From positions 32,497,900 to 32,561,899 of the forward strand of contig JAUPFV010000001.1 of assembly GCA_036936605.1 (NCBI GenBank): a stretch of DNA of 64,000 nucleotides, read 5' to 3'. Made by a program: the position numbers and the translations under genes. The notes beneath the pieces are model-generated. The model made no database searches, was not told the origin of the DNA, and was given only the letters and a program-made list of their open reading frames with translations. The DNA comes from Limnanthes douglasii subsp. nivea (lineage: Eukaryota; Streptophyta; Magnoliopsida; Brassicales; Limnanthaceae). Shown in pieces: positions 45,390 to 55,924 of the stretch. The number at the start of each line of letters is the position of its first letter. Positions within the stretch are counted from its first letter, which is position 1.

Positions 45390-47350
45390 AAATATCGTCC
45401 CCCCTTAATAATGAATGTTGTGTGCTCCTGATGCTCCTTGTGCATTAATATATGGTTTTATTATACTAAGTATCCATGAATGATAACATCATGTTCTCAG
45501 ATGTTGCATCGATGAGTTCATTTATTCGAGATAGATAAAATGGATCATTTGTGAAAGATTTGTTTAGATCAATAAAATCAAAGCACATTCTCTATTTCTC
45601 GCTATTCTTCTTGACGAGGATCATGTTTACTGTCAAGAGCGGGTAACGTGACTTTCTGCTGTGGTTGCTTGTGGTTAGTTTATCCACTTTGGCATTGCTG
45701 GATTTTGTTTTGTATGGGTAATATGACTTTTTTTTTGCTTAATTGGTCGGTGGATTGTATTTATTTTGAATTTGTGATATGCTACTTCGGGTGGGTTCCA
45801 ATTATATAATTTTCAGTTCTAGTAAACATTTCAAGATTTTTCCACAAAAAGATGAATAAATCAGACCGTAATATATGGTGGATTTATATCATATATTATG
45901 ATATATTCAATTTTCTCTCATGGCTCAATAATGTTGGGGGGCTTTCATTGATCTTACACATTGTCTATAACAATTGGGTCCCCAACTGACTGTTATAGTC
46001 TTACAGAAATGAATGTGGCATAATATTACTAAGATGTTTTTTGATTTCTATTGATGAAAATAAATTCCCCTTTAATCAGATAACATAAGAACTAGTTCAA
46101 AGTTAAGGCGAAAACATATATCTAGTCCAACCATTATTGACCCAAGATGAGGTTTTAGGAAGATGAGGCATCAACTATCATAAGAAAGCATTGTATATTT
46201 TCATGAAATCCTCTCTACCGAAGACGACATATAACATTAGCTCTCTTAGGATGTTAGCTTCATTTCTGTTGAAACTAGCCAAGATCATTTACGTTCGGAC
46301 TAACACTGGTGCACCCCTCGTCTTGTTATACATGCTTCTTTACAAACAATTGGTCGAACTTTCTCTATCGACCATTATGCGGTTAATTGTTACTCCTGCT
46401 AGTTCAATCGTGATTAGCATGATATCTGTAGGTAGTATTGCAATTGTTATCAAATTTTTGTTTGTAAAGTCTAATATAGGGTAGGAGTTACGATAAATGT
46501 GTGGGGATGTGTGCCCTTAATACTATGTTTTCAGCTTGGTCACACGTGGAGTCTTAGATTTATGTGAGACTTCAAAGCAGATATCCCAGCCACTAATGAT
46601 TCTAATGGCTTTCCAGTTGGAGTCTGGATCCAAACATTCCTCATCCTAGATTTTAATGATTATGTTGTTATCAATGGTAATTGGTGTGGATTATTTTTAA
46701 CTCAGAGTAATTTTATCAGATGTTTTGTGGTATTTTAAGGGTATTAAATATTTGGGTGTTTTGTAGTGAGAGATTTAAGCTGCCTGGTTGTATTAAATGT
46801 TCATTAGCCTTATTAATGAAAGTGGTTGGGTATTTATACCCTAAATTATGGGGCATATGGGCTTTCGGGTCAAACTTATGAAATCGGGTCGAGTTCAAAA
46901 AATCATTAGTTTATTAAGCAGATTATCAATTAGCTTAATCAAAATGTGTTTAGTATTTTTAATACTTTTGTTCTGTCCGGATACGTTAGTGGGTGATTAT
47001 TGTCCTGATTATCCCTGTCCGGTTTCTACAGTGAGTGGTGAATATTTCTGGACTCATCAGTAATGGATCCCCGCTGCACATTCTTCTTGCATCTTTCGTC
47101 CTGATAGGGGCTCTTGACTGACCATGTTATCACCATTATTTTCATGAATTTTGTGAGTTTCTCATCGTCCATCACTTATTGGATCTGTTTTTGTAAGGCC
47201 CAACATTCCTTGGTGTAGTGTCCAAAATTTTCGTGGATTTTACGATGTTTGATATTATCTTTATATTCTTTTAGTGTTGACACTCTAATATTTGGTAGTG
47301 GACGACATATTTAGTTTGCTTGTAAATAGTGGGCGGTATGGTCGTCAGCT
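45390..47350 (-). mobile_element. Ty3/gypsy fragment: gag end, protease, RT start (minus strand)
   Basis: Three landmarks occur in the order expected on the minus strand. First is the gag C-terminus, HRKIHENFGHYTKECWALQK, near 47190-47250. Second is protease text near 46370-46430, LITIELAGVTINRIMVDRES, where the catalytic DTG has become DRE. Third is the RT opening near 45615-45420, NMILVKKNSEK*RMCFDFID followed by LNKS and INELIDATSENMMLSFMD. These phrases match Tat/Athila-type gypsy polyproteins. The 46500-47050 stretch between gag and protease is not coding and may contain a later insertion. It is inactive. Confidence 0.75.
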
Positions 47351-48649
47351 ATAATCAGTAATTCTATTTACATCGCGTGATGTCCCTTGGTAGTTTTCAT
47401 TAATATTCTTGGTTTGAGTTATTAATTGGTGTGGTTTTGGGCAACAACTTGCTATTGTGTTGTGTTAACTTGTACTACTATCAAGTCGTGGTTTACTACC
47501 ATGGTAAGATCTCAATTGTAGGCACTCAGATGGAAAGTGTTCCTGTCCGTTATGACCCTTGCACATTAAGTATATTAGATACACAATTTTAATGTCTAGT
47601 TATACCTAACGTTTGAAAATGATAAAACTTGCTTCTTATGAGCTTTTTATACATATAATATTCACAAAGAAACTTTTAGAAATATTACAAGTTGAATTCA
47701 TTTTTACTCTGACCACATGTGTTCGGAGGACTACATTTCGGTTCAAATCCCAAAAACATCATACATCGTTGAAGACATAGTACAATGTGTGTTTTAATCT
47801 AAATTTCCGCACAAGTCATTCGATATTGTCTTAGTCTCAGATGATGATGTAACACAATATTTGAAATGATTTCCTTTGTAAAATGATCGACATATATTAA
47901 TGTTTTCCCGTTCTGCATGATCCAAATGAGGAGACAAATTGTTGCCTATATTTTTAAGAATATTTTCACTTTTACCAAGATGAAAAACCTATGTCGCACA
48001 TATTCTTCTCATTCTTTAACGATAGTACTACGACACTTGTCAAATATAATATTAAGGATATTAATAATACGAACTCCTAAAACAGAAAAACTAGATTTTA
48101 ATTGTTTCAAATATTCGTTCATTATTGTTGTCATACTTTAGTATAATGGTTTTTTTATCGGTACATAGGGTTATTAGTAAATACCTTGATCGACCATTTC
48201 GATGGACATTATTTTCGTCATTCATAAAAAAATCACTGAAGATAATAAAAAAAAGTTAAAGGACGTAGAAAATAATTTATATTTACACTATTAGTATTAA
48301 ACATAAATTATAAATTCATAGAGGTGGTTTATTTTTTGCCAATATAACAAATAAAATTAATAATGGATAGTGGTACATGCCCTACTAATTATGCCCATAA
48401 AACATTCATGAGTCAATACCACTACTACACAAGCAAGATAAATAAAATAGATGCAAAAAATAGCTCAATGATATGTCAGGTTCAAATCAATAACTAACCT
48501 CTAATCCTAATTTTTTTCTACCATTTATTATTTTTTTACTTTCACAAAACTCAGGATTTCGGTTAGTAATGTTGTTTTTATCACCCTACACAATCTAGCT
48601 TGGTCTTCGTCTCTTTATAGAGATATTGAAATCGTATTTATAGCCAAAA
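47351..48649. other. Unassigned region
   Basis: No secure feature. A plus-strand stretch at about 47700-47870 reads protein-like (SEDYISVQIPKTSYIVEDIV) but is broken by stops, and I cannot name a family. The rest is AT-rich. Confidence 0.3.
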
Positions 48650-49000
48650 TCAAACTCATTCATACCGTTTGTTCAGTATTAATGTCAAAGTTATATCTGT
48701 AAACAAGATGTTATATTTAGTAAGAATAAATATATTTTAAATTATATATGCTTTGTGTCTTTATTATAACAAGAATAATGATCTATCAATAATATTTTAA
48801 TTGCGATTTTTTTCTCTCTTAATATTTCTTTGAACAAATTATGTTGTTGTTTCTCTCAATGTGCAAAGAACTCTTCGATTTCATCCGGTGTTGCGGTGTT
48901 TTTTAGCATTTCATTCCTCATCGTAGTCAGACTTCTTAACCTAATGGTAGAGTTATGGGTTGTCCTTGCGTATGAATCCCTTTCTATGTTAGACAATGTG
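48650..49000 (-). pseudogene. Relic of a KRP/ICK cyclin-dependent kinase inhibitor gene (last two exons)
   Basis: On the minus strand, text ending TPDEIEEFFAH, a stop, then EKQQHNLFKE (about 48890-48812) matches the penultimate-exon motif of plant KRP/ICK proteins (EIEEFFAxAExQQQxxFxEK). About 115 bp further on, a splice acceptor TTTACAG (48698-48704) is followed by YNFDIN and then, after a small frame change, RYE-stop-V (about 48697-48650). This matches the KRP C-terminus KYNFDxxxxxPLxGRYEWV with tryptophan mutated to TGA. KRP proteins bind and inhibit CDK-cyclin complexes in the plant nucleus. The intron in its usual place argues for a decayed genomic copy rather than a retrocopy. Stops and a lost donor make it non-functional. 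The upstream exons are not found. Confidence 0.6.
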
Positions 49001-49878
49001 TTTTTCTTTGTGCTCATGTATTGTGATAACCATAACATAATACAATTTACTCAAAAGAAAAAATAAGCTTGAGTAATTTAAGTATTAAAAATTTATTTCA
49101 GCAGAATATCATCTTATTTTGGTAGATATAAGCAATTATGATATGCGACCAAACTTAAGTTAATATCATATATTTTGGATGTTAATTGAGGGCAAACATT
49201 AAAATTAATACCGTTTATTTTTATGTAATAAAATATTTAAAATATTATAATAAAATATATAATTATACAAGTTTTTTTTTAAAAGAATATACAAAAAATT
49301 TATACAAAAAATCACTAATATTTGAATGAAATCCAATAAATAAATTATGAGAATTAATTATTTTTTAATTATTTTTTTATTTTATCCAAATTAAAACCAA
49401 AACCAAAATCAAATCCAAATCCCAACAATAAAATTCACATCAAACTAAAAAAACATATAAAAAGTAACGTATAGCTAAAAAAAACAAAAACATATATATA
49501 TATATATGATGCTCCAAGACTCATATCACATCCTTCTCCCTTGATCATCTGCCTTACTTAGCCTGACTGAATTCCACTTTCTTTCGATCATGATGGCTAG
49601 AGTGGTAAACCATATACTAATAGTGTTATAAACAATGGCCTTTTAACCTTGCCAAAACAACACTCCAAGCTTCAAGACAACAATCTTGTATTACCATCTC
49701 ACAAAGAACACATATACAAGGTTATGATAAGAAATTTCCAGTCTTAAAAGATAATCCTATCTATGACCGAATTTCTCAAAAATATGATAATTCTCATCTC
49801 CTGCAAAACAAAAGCCAAATAAAAACTTACGTAAAGGTAAAAAAATAAAGCCCGAATAAATTCTTTCATGACAACATC
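49001..49878. other. AT-rich spacer with a TA microsatellite
   Basis: No gene recognised. A (TA)n tract occurs at about 49491-49509. The bases after 49530 are GC-richer but hold no motif I can name. Confidence 0.4.
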
Positions 49879-50500
49879 ATGTTTAAAAAAATGGAGTCTT
49901 TAAGGCCAATCATTTCCCTAGAAAAGATAAGTATACTATTTAATTCTAAATTTACACTTATTGGAAAATTTATTTTTGGTCGCCCACAAATAAAAGCTAT
50001 CAAGAAATTTCTGGAAAGTTTTAACTTTCTTGGTTATTTTAATATATCTAGTTGGGATCAAATACATGTACTTATTGAATTATACCTATTAAATACCTTA
50101 AGAAACAATGGAAGCGAAATGTCTGGTCCATAGGCAAGCATTCCCCGAGACTATTAAAATAGACTCATGAGTTCAATCCTAGACTTGAATCACCAATAAA
50201 TCCTATTTGGGTTACCTTCCCAAACTTACCTGAGTGTATATACAATCAAGACACTATCAATAATATACCTAAGTCATTAGAAATGTCACTTTCTACCTGG
50301 ATTCAAATTAGAAACAGAGCCAAATTCATTTGGTGCAAAACATAGATTGAATTTGATGTTTCTAAACACACCCACAAGATATGGATTAGATTTGGAGATT
50401 GGGATGGTTTTTGGCTCGATACTATCTACGAAGATATGCCATCCTACTGTCTTGACTTCCATCACCTTGGCCATAGTGAAACAAACTGCAAGAAATTATT

Positions 50501-51246
50501 GACATCCAATGATGGTCTGTCTTCAAGCAACACCAAATTAGCCCCTCATCCTAAAGGTAGACTAAGCAAAAATCGCTCCTCTCAAAATGACACAAGGATT
50601 CTTCAATTTAAATCAGTAATTATAAGTGGAAAAAATCAAATGAAATAGTTCCTCATCCAAATACGAATCCTCCAAGAAATGAGCTAACCACCATCTATAT
50701 TCTAACCAAGATCCTAAGAAAAAAACATTGTTTGAAAAATAATTAAAAAATAATAATACTCAGATCTTGTAGTTTTAATTATATACAAATTATTATTCTC
50801 ATACATACAAAACTGTTAGGGTGGCGACCAAAGTCCCACATCCCACATCGGTTAAACATGGAAAAGATCAGCGGTATATAAGTAAGAACATATCTCAACT
50901 AGTTTGAGGCCTTTTTGTAGTGGACCAAATGCAAAGCCGTGAGGGCCTTTGGGCGCCAAAGTGGACAATATCATAAAAGTTAAAATCACAAAAGTGCAAG
51001 AAAAAAGGGAAAGAGTTTTTATACATATAACTTTATATTAAATATTTTTAGTTAAAAGTTATAGACATCCAATGTTGGTCTGTCTTCAAGAAACACCACG
51101 TTGGCACATCATCCTAAAGGTAAACTAAGCCAAATCTCTCCTCTTAAAATGGAACAGGGATTCCTCAATTCAAATCAATAATTATAAATGGAAAAAATCA
51201 GATGGAATAGTTCCTCATCCAACTACGAATCCTCTAAGAAATGATG
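50501..51246. repeat. Direct ~185-bp repeats flanking a 378-bp insert in LINE D
   Basis: gacatccaatg-tggtctgtcttcaag through atagttcctcatcca-ctacgaatcct occurs at 50501-50685 and again at 51064-51246, an offset of 563 bp. The two differ by substitutions, so the duplication is old. Confidence 0.8.
50815..50972 (+). repeat. TRIM or solo-LTR-like segment
   Basis: The text tgttagggtggcgaccaaag, then agtcccacatcccacatcgg, a TATA-like tatataagt, gccgtgagggcctttgggc and caaagtggacaatatca resembles small plant TRIM/LTR sequences, in which 'cccacatcgg' near the start and 'gcggacaatatc' near the end recur. The ends and a target duplication are not clear. Confidence 0.4.
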
Positions 51247-51773
51247 AAACCCAAATGGACTAGTATCCTAAATTAAGAACTTCATTAAATGATGGATTAT
51301 CCTCTATAAAAACTACCCAATTTCATCCTCTAAATCTATGAGAGGATCGATTCCTCTAATAAAACCATTATCTCTTCTCCTCTATCAAAACATAGCAAAA
51401 AATAATATTCAAAGGCTATAAATAATTTTAGAGTTTGAAACATTTACCATAGAGAAAATGAACCTATAAATAATTGAAACTTTACAAGCTATAGATCTAT
51501 GAAGTCTTCTTATATCTCAAACATATGACGATATAGCATAAGGTAAAGTCAAAAGACTACATATATCTCCATCACATGACTATATAGCAAAAGAAAAAGA
51601 CAGTAAAATAACTCAAGGTAGTATACATTTGTCTCTTGTCCTTAGGAAAATTGAAGAAAGTACGGAGTTTAAGAAGATATTAAGAAAAAAGATAAAGAAG
51701 GCCATACAAAATCCTCTTAGAGGACTTATAAATAACAAGGTTAAAACCTCAATTGGTACCTCTAAATGACTAC

Positions 51774-52115
51774 GAAAAGGCATAACTAGACCTCTGCTAC
51801 ATTAAGAGAAATTATTATGTTTAAAAGCTTAGAATTATGATATCTAAGATTAGAAGACTAAGGGTTCTCAAGCTCTCTGAATCTTTGAATATCGAAAACG
51901 AATTTAATCTAACAACAATTAATAAGTTTTATGAAACCTCAAATCATTGAGTTCTAAAAATTATATGAGTTTTTATTCTATGCTTAATAAGTGATTAATA
52001 AAATTATGTATTTTATTTGCTGATACTAACAATTTAAACCGAATATTATTTCCTGAATTTTCAGTTTATAGCTCAATTCTTTTTATAAATTTCTAAAAAT
52101 CATAAAAAAAAAATT
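51774..52115. other. Unassigned spacer
   Basis: No feature recognised. Confidence 0.35.
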
Positions 52116-52213
52116 CATTCAAGTGAACACTTGATAGACAGTTATGCTATCAACCAAAATTAGTCATTCAAACGAACACTTGATAGACAACTATGCTATC
52201 AACCAAAATTGAT
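52116..52213. repeat. 49-bp tandem duplication
   Basis: cattcaa--gaacacttgatagacaa-tatgctatcaaccaaaatt occurs twice in a row (52116-52164 and 52165-52213), with four or five differences. Confidence 0.85.
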
Positions 52214-53262
52214 GCGGAAATAAAAATTACAATATCAATTTGAGAATAACAAAACTTACAAAAAAAAAAATATCACCTGGAACATACTTTAGATTCAAAA
52301 ATATACTTTGAATAATAAAAACGATTTACATTTTTTACATCATCAACAAATCAGGTGGCTTGATCTTCTGCAATCTGAAAGCTCTAGCTCCAATGAAGAT
52401 TTCTTCCATGACCAGAAAAAATACAGCTCTGGATGTTAGATGGATCGGAAACGAAAACGGGATTGCCACAACTAGCAGATATTCAATAATAAGGTTTGCC
52501 ACAACTAGCGGTTATTAATAATAAATCGGACCTAGTTATCTATTGGAAACACAAGCATCGAAGACTATACCTTTAGTAGTGATCCAAAATGGACAGATTG
52601 GTTACCAGCAGAATGTGATGTTTCAATCACGAGAGGATGGTTTTGACATAAATCCAAATCACCGAAGAAATTAAGCCAATTACTCAAAAATTACTACAAA
52701 TCAGTAGGAAGAAACTGCTTGCTGTTACTCAATGTGCCAACGAATTCAGGTGGTATTATTTATCAAGCTGATTCTCGAAGATTAAAATAATTTAGGGGTC
52801 TAATAAATATGATATTTTTTACCAATCTAGCAAGTAATTGTTTTGTTAGAACCAATAGCCAAAGAAGGGGAAAGGATAGTGATTTTGGAACTGGGCCTGA
52901 AAATGTAATGGATAGTGACCATTTATAGATTTATTGGGCCCGATTCAAGCACTTAGATTTGATGTGATTAGAATCCAAAAAACAATTGGGCTTGGTCTAA
53001 GGATTAAAAATCACGAAATTTACGGTTGATGGCAAAATGGTAGTTAAGAGGACTACAATCGGGTACCAGAGGCTATATAGGCTTGAAGAGAGTATTGTTG
53101 GTGGTCACATTGTGAAAGTGTGATTAAAAATCGAAGGCTTACCCTTATAAGGTACTTAATTCTTAATATTATTAGAGTTTTGGTTATATATATATACTAA
53201 AATGGGTTTCAAAACGAATTTTAAAACAATTCAAATATAAGATCAAATATAAATTAGACCCA
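52214..53262. other. Unassigned region, possibly an LTR remnant
   Basis: Contains a short tandem repeat of ttgccacaactagc (about 52464-52530). The base composition is more balanced than in the spacers. There is no coding frame, and it could be an old LTR. Confidence 0.3.
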
Positions 53263-53603
53263 AATAATAAAAATAACTCATTATATATATTTTTAATATA
53301 ATCGATTTTTTAAAATTCAAATATTCATAACTTCGACTCAAACTACCATTTTTATTTTTAATATACTTGTAATGAATAATAAAAATAACTCATCATATAT
53401 ATATTTTTAATATAATCGATTTTTTAAAATTCAAATATTCATAACTTCGACTCAAACTACCATTTTTATTTTTAATATACTTGTAATGAATAATAAAAAT
53501 AACTCATCATATATATTTTTAATATAATCCGATTTATTGAAATTCAAATATTCATAACTTCGACTCAAACTACCATTTTTATATCTAATATACTTGTAAT
53601 GAA
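53263..53603. repeat. Three tandem ~113-bp units
   Basis: Units begin aataataaaaataactcat at 53263, 53375 and 53489 and run to cttgtaatg. Units one and two are almost identical, while unit three has a few changes. Spacings are 112 and 114 bp. Confidence 0.92.
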
Positions 53604-54132
53604 TTTTGATGATAGTAGTAGTTTGCTAACAATATAAATGCACATATTCTAATTGAAAAATCTTACATTGTTTTGGGTCTCAATTCTTTTATTTACTATA
53701 GATTTTACATATTATACCACTCTTAATAATTCTCCACTCTCAATTGTGTTCGATTATGGGTCGATGTTTTGTTCTCACAATTTTTTATGTTGGTTTTTTT
53801 ACTATTTTTAGTGGTTTTGTTCGCTTAAGAATCGCTCTTTCACTAGAGGTACATGTCGACCTTTACATGCACAACGTCGTGTGCTGGATTTTTGTAAAGG
53901 TCCTCTAAGTAACCGATCCTTCCTCCTGCTATCTACCAGAATTATCTCACATTCTATCTCTTATTAGTTGATGTCTCTCCAGCTCCGCTGTATGATCGGG
54001 GATGGTTCGTTCTAACCGAATGGTGTAATCCGATGGAGGGTGGTGTCTTAGTAGATACCCATCTACTTCCGCTTAATAGTCGAATGTACCTCGTCCTGGT
54101 CGATGGGTATAAACCGGTTAAGGGGTTATACC
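53604..54132. other. Unassigned region flanking hAT copy 2
   Basis: GC content rises after 53750. The sequence may be the outer part of the gypsy locus continued at 55262, because hAT copy 2 lies between target duplications here. No LTR partner was found in the window. The bases 54125-54132 (GTTATACC) form the left target duplication. Confidence 0.35.
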
Positions 54133-55261
54133 GAGTGGCAGATTCAGGACAAAAATTTAAGGTATGCCAAAAAATGTTATGGAAAACAGTTTCAATAAAA
54201 TATAAATATCCGAGTATTTCATAATAAAAATATGTAAATATTCTAGTTACAATTCAAAATGAAAATATATTCTAGTCTAAAGTAAATGCATTCTTCTCTT
54301 ACTCGTGCTTTGAAAGCGTTCAAAGCGTTGGATAATATCTAGATCATCAACCGTAGAAAACATTTATTTCTCCACAAATGTCACAGAACAATCATTAAGC
54401 CATGAATTGACCATTCTATTTCTCAAATAATTATTTCATACGAGAAAATACTCGCTCAACACTTGCGGTAGCAACCGGTAAGGACAAAGATAGCTTCAAA
54501 AGTGTGGACACAAATCTAAATATCTAGTGTTTTTTGTACGAATAATAGTTCTACATAGATGCGAGATAATTTTCTTATAGAAAGGAAAACTAGGGTTTGA
54601 AAATCCCCAATTTTTTTGGTGATTTGTTGAATCAAAATTGAAGAAAAACCAAATGGATAATTTTATTGCTTTGTTGAATCAAAATCGAATTAAACTTCAA
54701 CTAAGGAAAAATCTTACAATTTAGCAGGTGGACAAGATATTACATCAATCATCTACAAATCTTCGTGTTCATTAATCATTAAGATGCAATGAAATTTGAA
54801 ATCAATTTGGAATGAATGATTAACAACCAAGCATATCATATAATTTTATTATAGAAGTGAAAACTAGGGTTTGAAATCCCCAATTTTTCAATGATTTGTT
54901 GAATCAAAGTTGAAGTAAGTTTGAAAATCTCCAATTTTTAAATGATTTGTTGAATCAAAGTTTTGGTAAAACCCAATGGAAAATTGTTACTTCTTTGTTG
55001 AATGAAAATCGTAGTAAACTCCGATGGAAAACATAGAGTAAAATAAAAAATAAAAGAATGTAAAGAAGTAAGGCTTTTATTTGATAGAAGTTGGAAAAGA
55101 AACGGGTAATGAAATAAATAAAAAAAACATTTGAGTTTCAATTAGGTGTTGAACTCAAGACCTCAAATATATTATAAAGAACTTAACCACTATACTAAGT
55201 TTTTTTTTTCTGATTTAGGGTTGTCCTGGGCATACCTATCTCCCCCCTAAATCCGCCCCTG
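54133..55261 (-). mobile_element. hAT transposon copy 2, internally deleted, with 8-bp target duplications
   Basis: The left end GAGTGGCAGATTCAGGAC and the reverse complement of the right end CAGGGGCGGATTTAGG are inverted repeats of the plant hAT type. They continue in a shared ggtatgcc. The flanks GTTATACC (54125-54132) and GTTATGCC (55262-55269) agree at 7 of 8 bases, the hAT target duplication length. In minus orientation its 3' part, 54310-54560, matches hAT copy 1, and its 5' part has the same kind of subterminal repeats (tgatttgttgaatcaaa). Only the dimerisation-domain region remains. Confidence 0.85.
54310..54560 (-). pseudogene. hAT transposase C-terminal relic (copy 2)
   Basis: Minus-strand text FVSTLLKLSLSLPVATASVE followed by RVFSRMK is the conserved hAT dimerisation block. 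After a stop, MVNSWLNDCSVTFVE follows with another stop, then DLDIIQRFERFQS. It retains the SVERxFS segment missing from copy 1. The zinc finger and catalytic core are absent. Confidence 0.75.
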
Positions 55262-55269
55262 GTTATGCC

Positions 55270-55924
55270 TTATCAGGATTCCCGCTAGTCATTTTAAACA
55301 CAAACTATTTTAAGGATCCATCTTTTAGAAGGAGTACAATGTTATCCAGGACGAGGAGTTATTTTACTTTATATCCGCGCTACTTCCACGTAGCTTACAT
55401 AAATATTACCTTTAAGTTGTAACATTAGGCGTGTGATTGTCGACGTCAGTTACCTTTCGCCACGTGTCCAAATGTACTTATGTGAGACAAATACAATAGC
55501 TAGTTGCATGTATAACTTAAATGACGCCTCATATCATCTTTTTAATCAATCGGCGAACCCTTTCGCTTTCTTTTAGTCATAACCGTGATATTAGGCCCAT
55601 ATTGGCCTTTTGTCTTCTTCAAATTATAGTATAAATTGTAGTAAAGATACTTGTTAGATTTTTTTTTTTCTGTTTTCAAATTGACTTTAGAGAGAATATG
55701 ATGTTGCTCGCGGTTTGCTCGTCCTTTTTTTCTTCCCATTTTCAAATATAACAACAAGATAAACATCTAATTTTTTTCCTTCTTCATCTTTGTTCTTTAT
55801 TTCTATCTTGGTGAATAGTATTTTAATAACCGTTAGATTGCCCGACCTCTTGCATGGAACACCTAAATTCTTGTGTTATGGGTTTCCTATCTTCTGACAT
55901 CAACTTCTCTATTTCCCCCCAGAA
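55270..55924. other. Region upstream of the plus-strand gypsy-type gene
   Basis: No coding content. It contains a short GC-rich stretch (gtcgacgtcagtt, 55439-55451) and pyrimidine runs before 55920. It may be LTR or leader sequence of the gypsy locus. Confidence 0.35.

Larger units (their letters stand above)
49879..51773 (+). mobile_element. LINE D: ORF1-only fragment with internal duplication
   Basis: The DUF4283-like core FTLIGKFIFGRPQIKAIKKF ... WDQIHVLIEL is present (about 49950-50085). A zinc-knuckle remnant CLDFHHLGHSETNC (second cysteine lost) lies at about 50448-50490. A basic ORF1 C-terminus (EFKKILRKKIKKAIQNP) follows at about 51670-51720. A ~185-bp part (50501-50685) is repeated at 51064-51246, with about 380 bp between that contains LTR-like text. 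No ORF2 is attached. Confidence 0.72.

Noticed and set aside
46500..47060. Possible solo LTR inserted between gypsy gag and protease
   Set aside because: It has a TATA-like stretch on the minus strand and TG/CA-like edges, but the 5-bp flanks do not match and no partner LTR exists in the window.
47700..48150. Plus-strand coding relic (SEDYISVQIP...)
   Set aside because: Interrupted every 20-60 codons with no motif that I can tie to a family.
55542..55766. Lysine-rich minus-strand frame as a small nuclear protein
   Set aside because: Composition simply reflects A/T-rich DNA, and there is no supporting motif.
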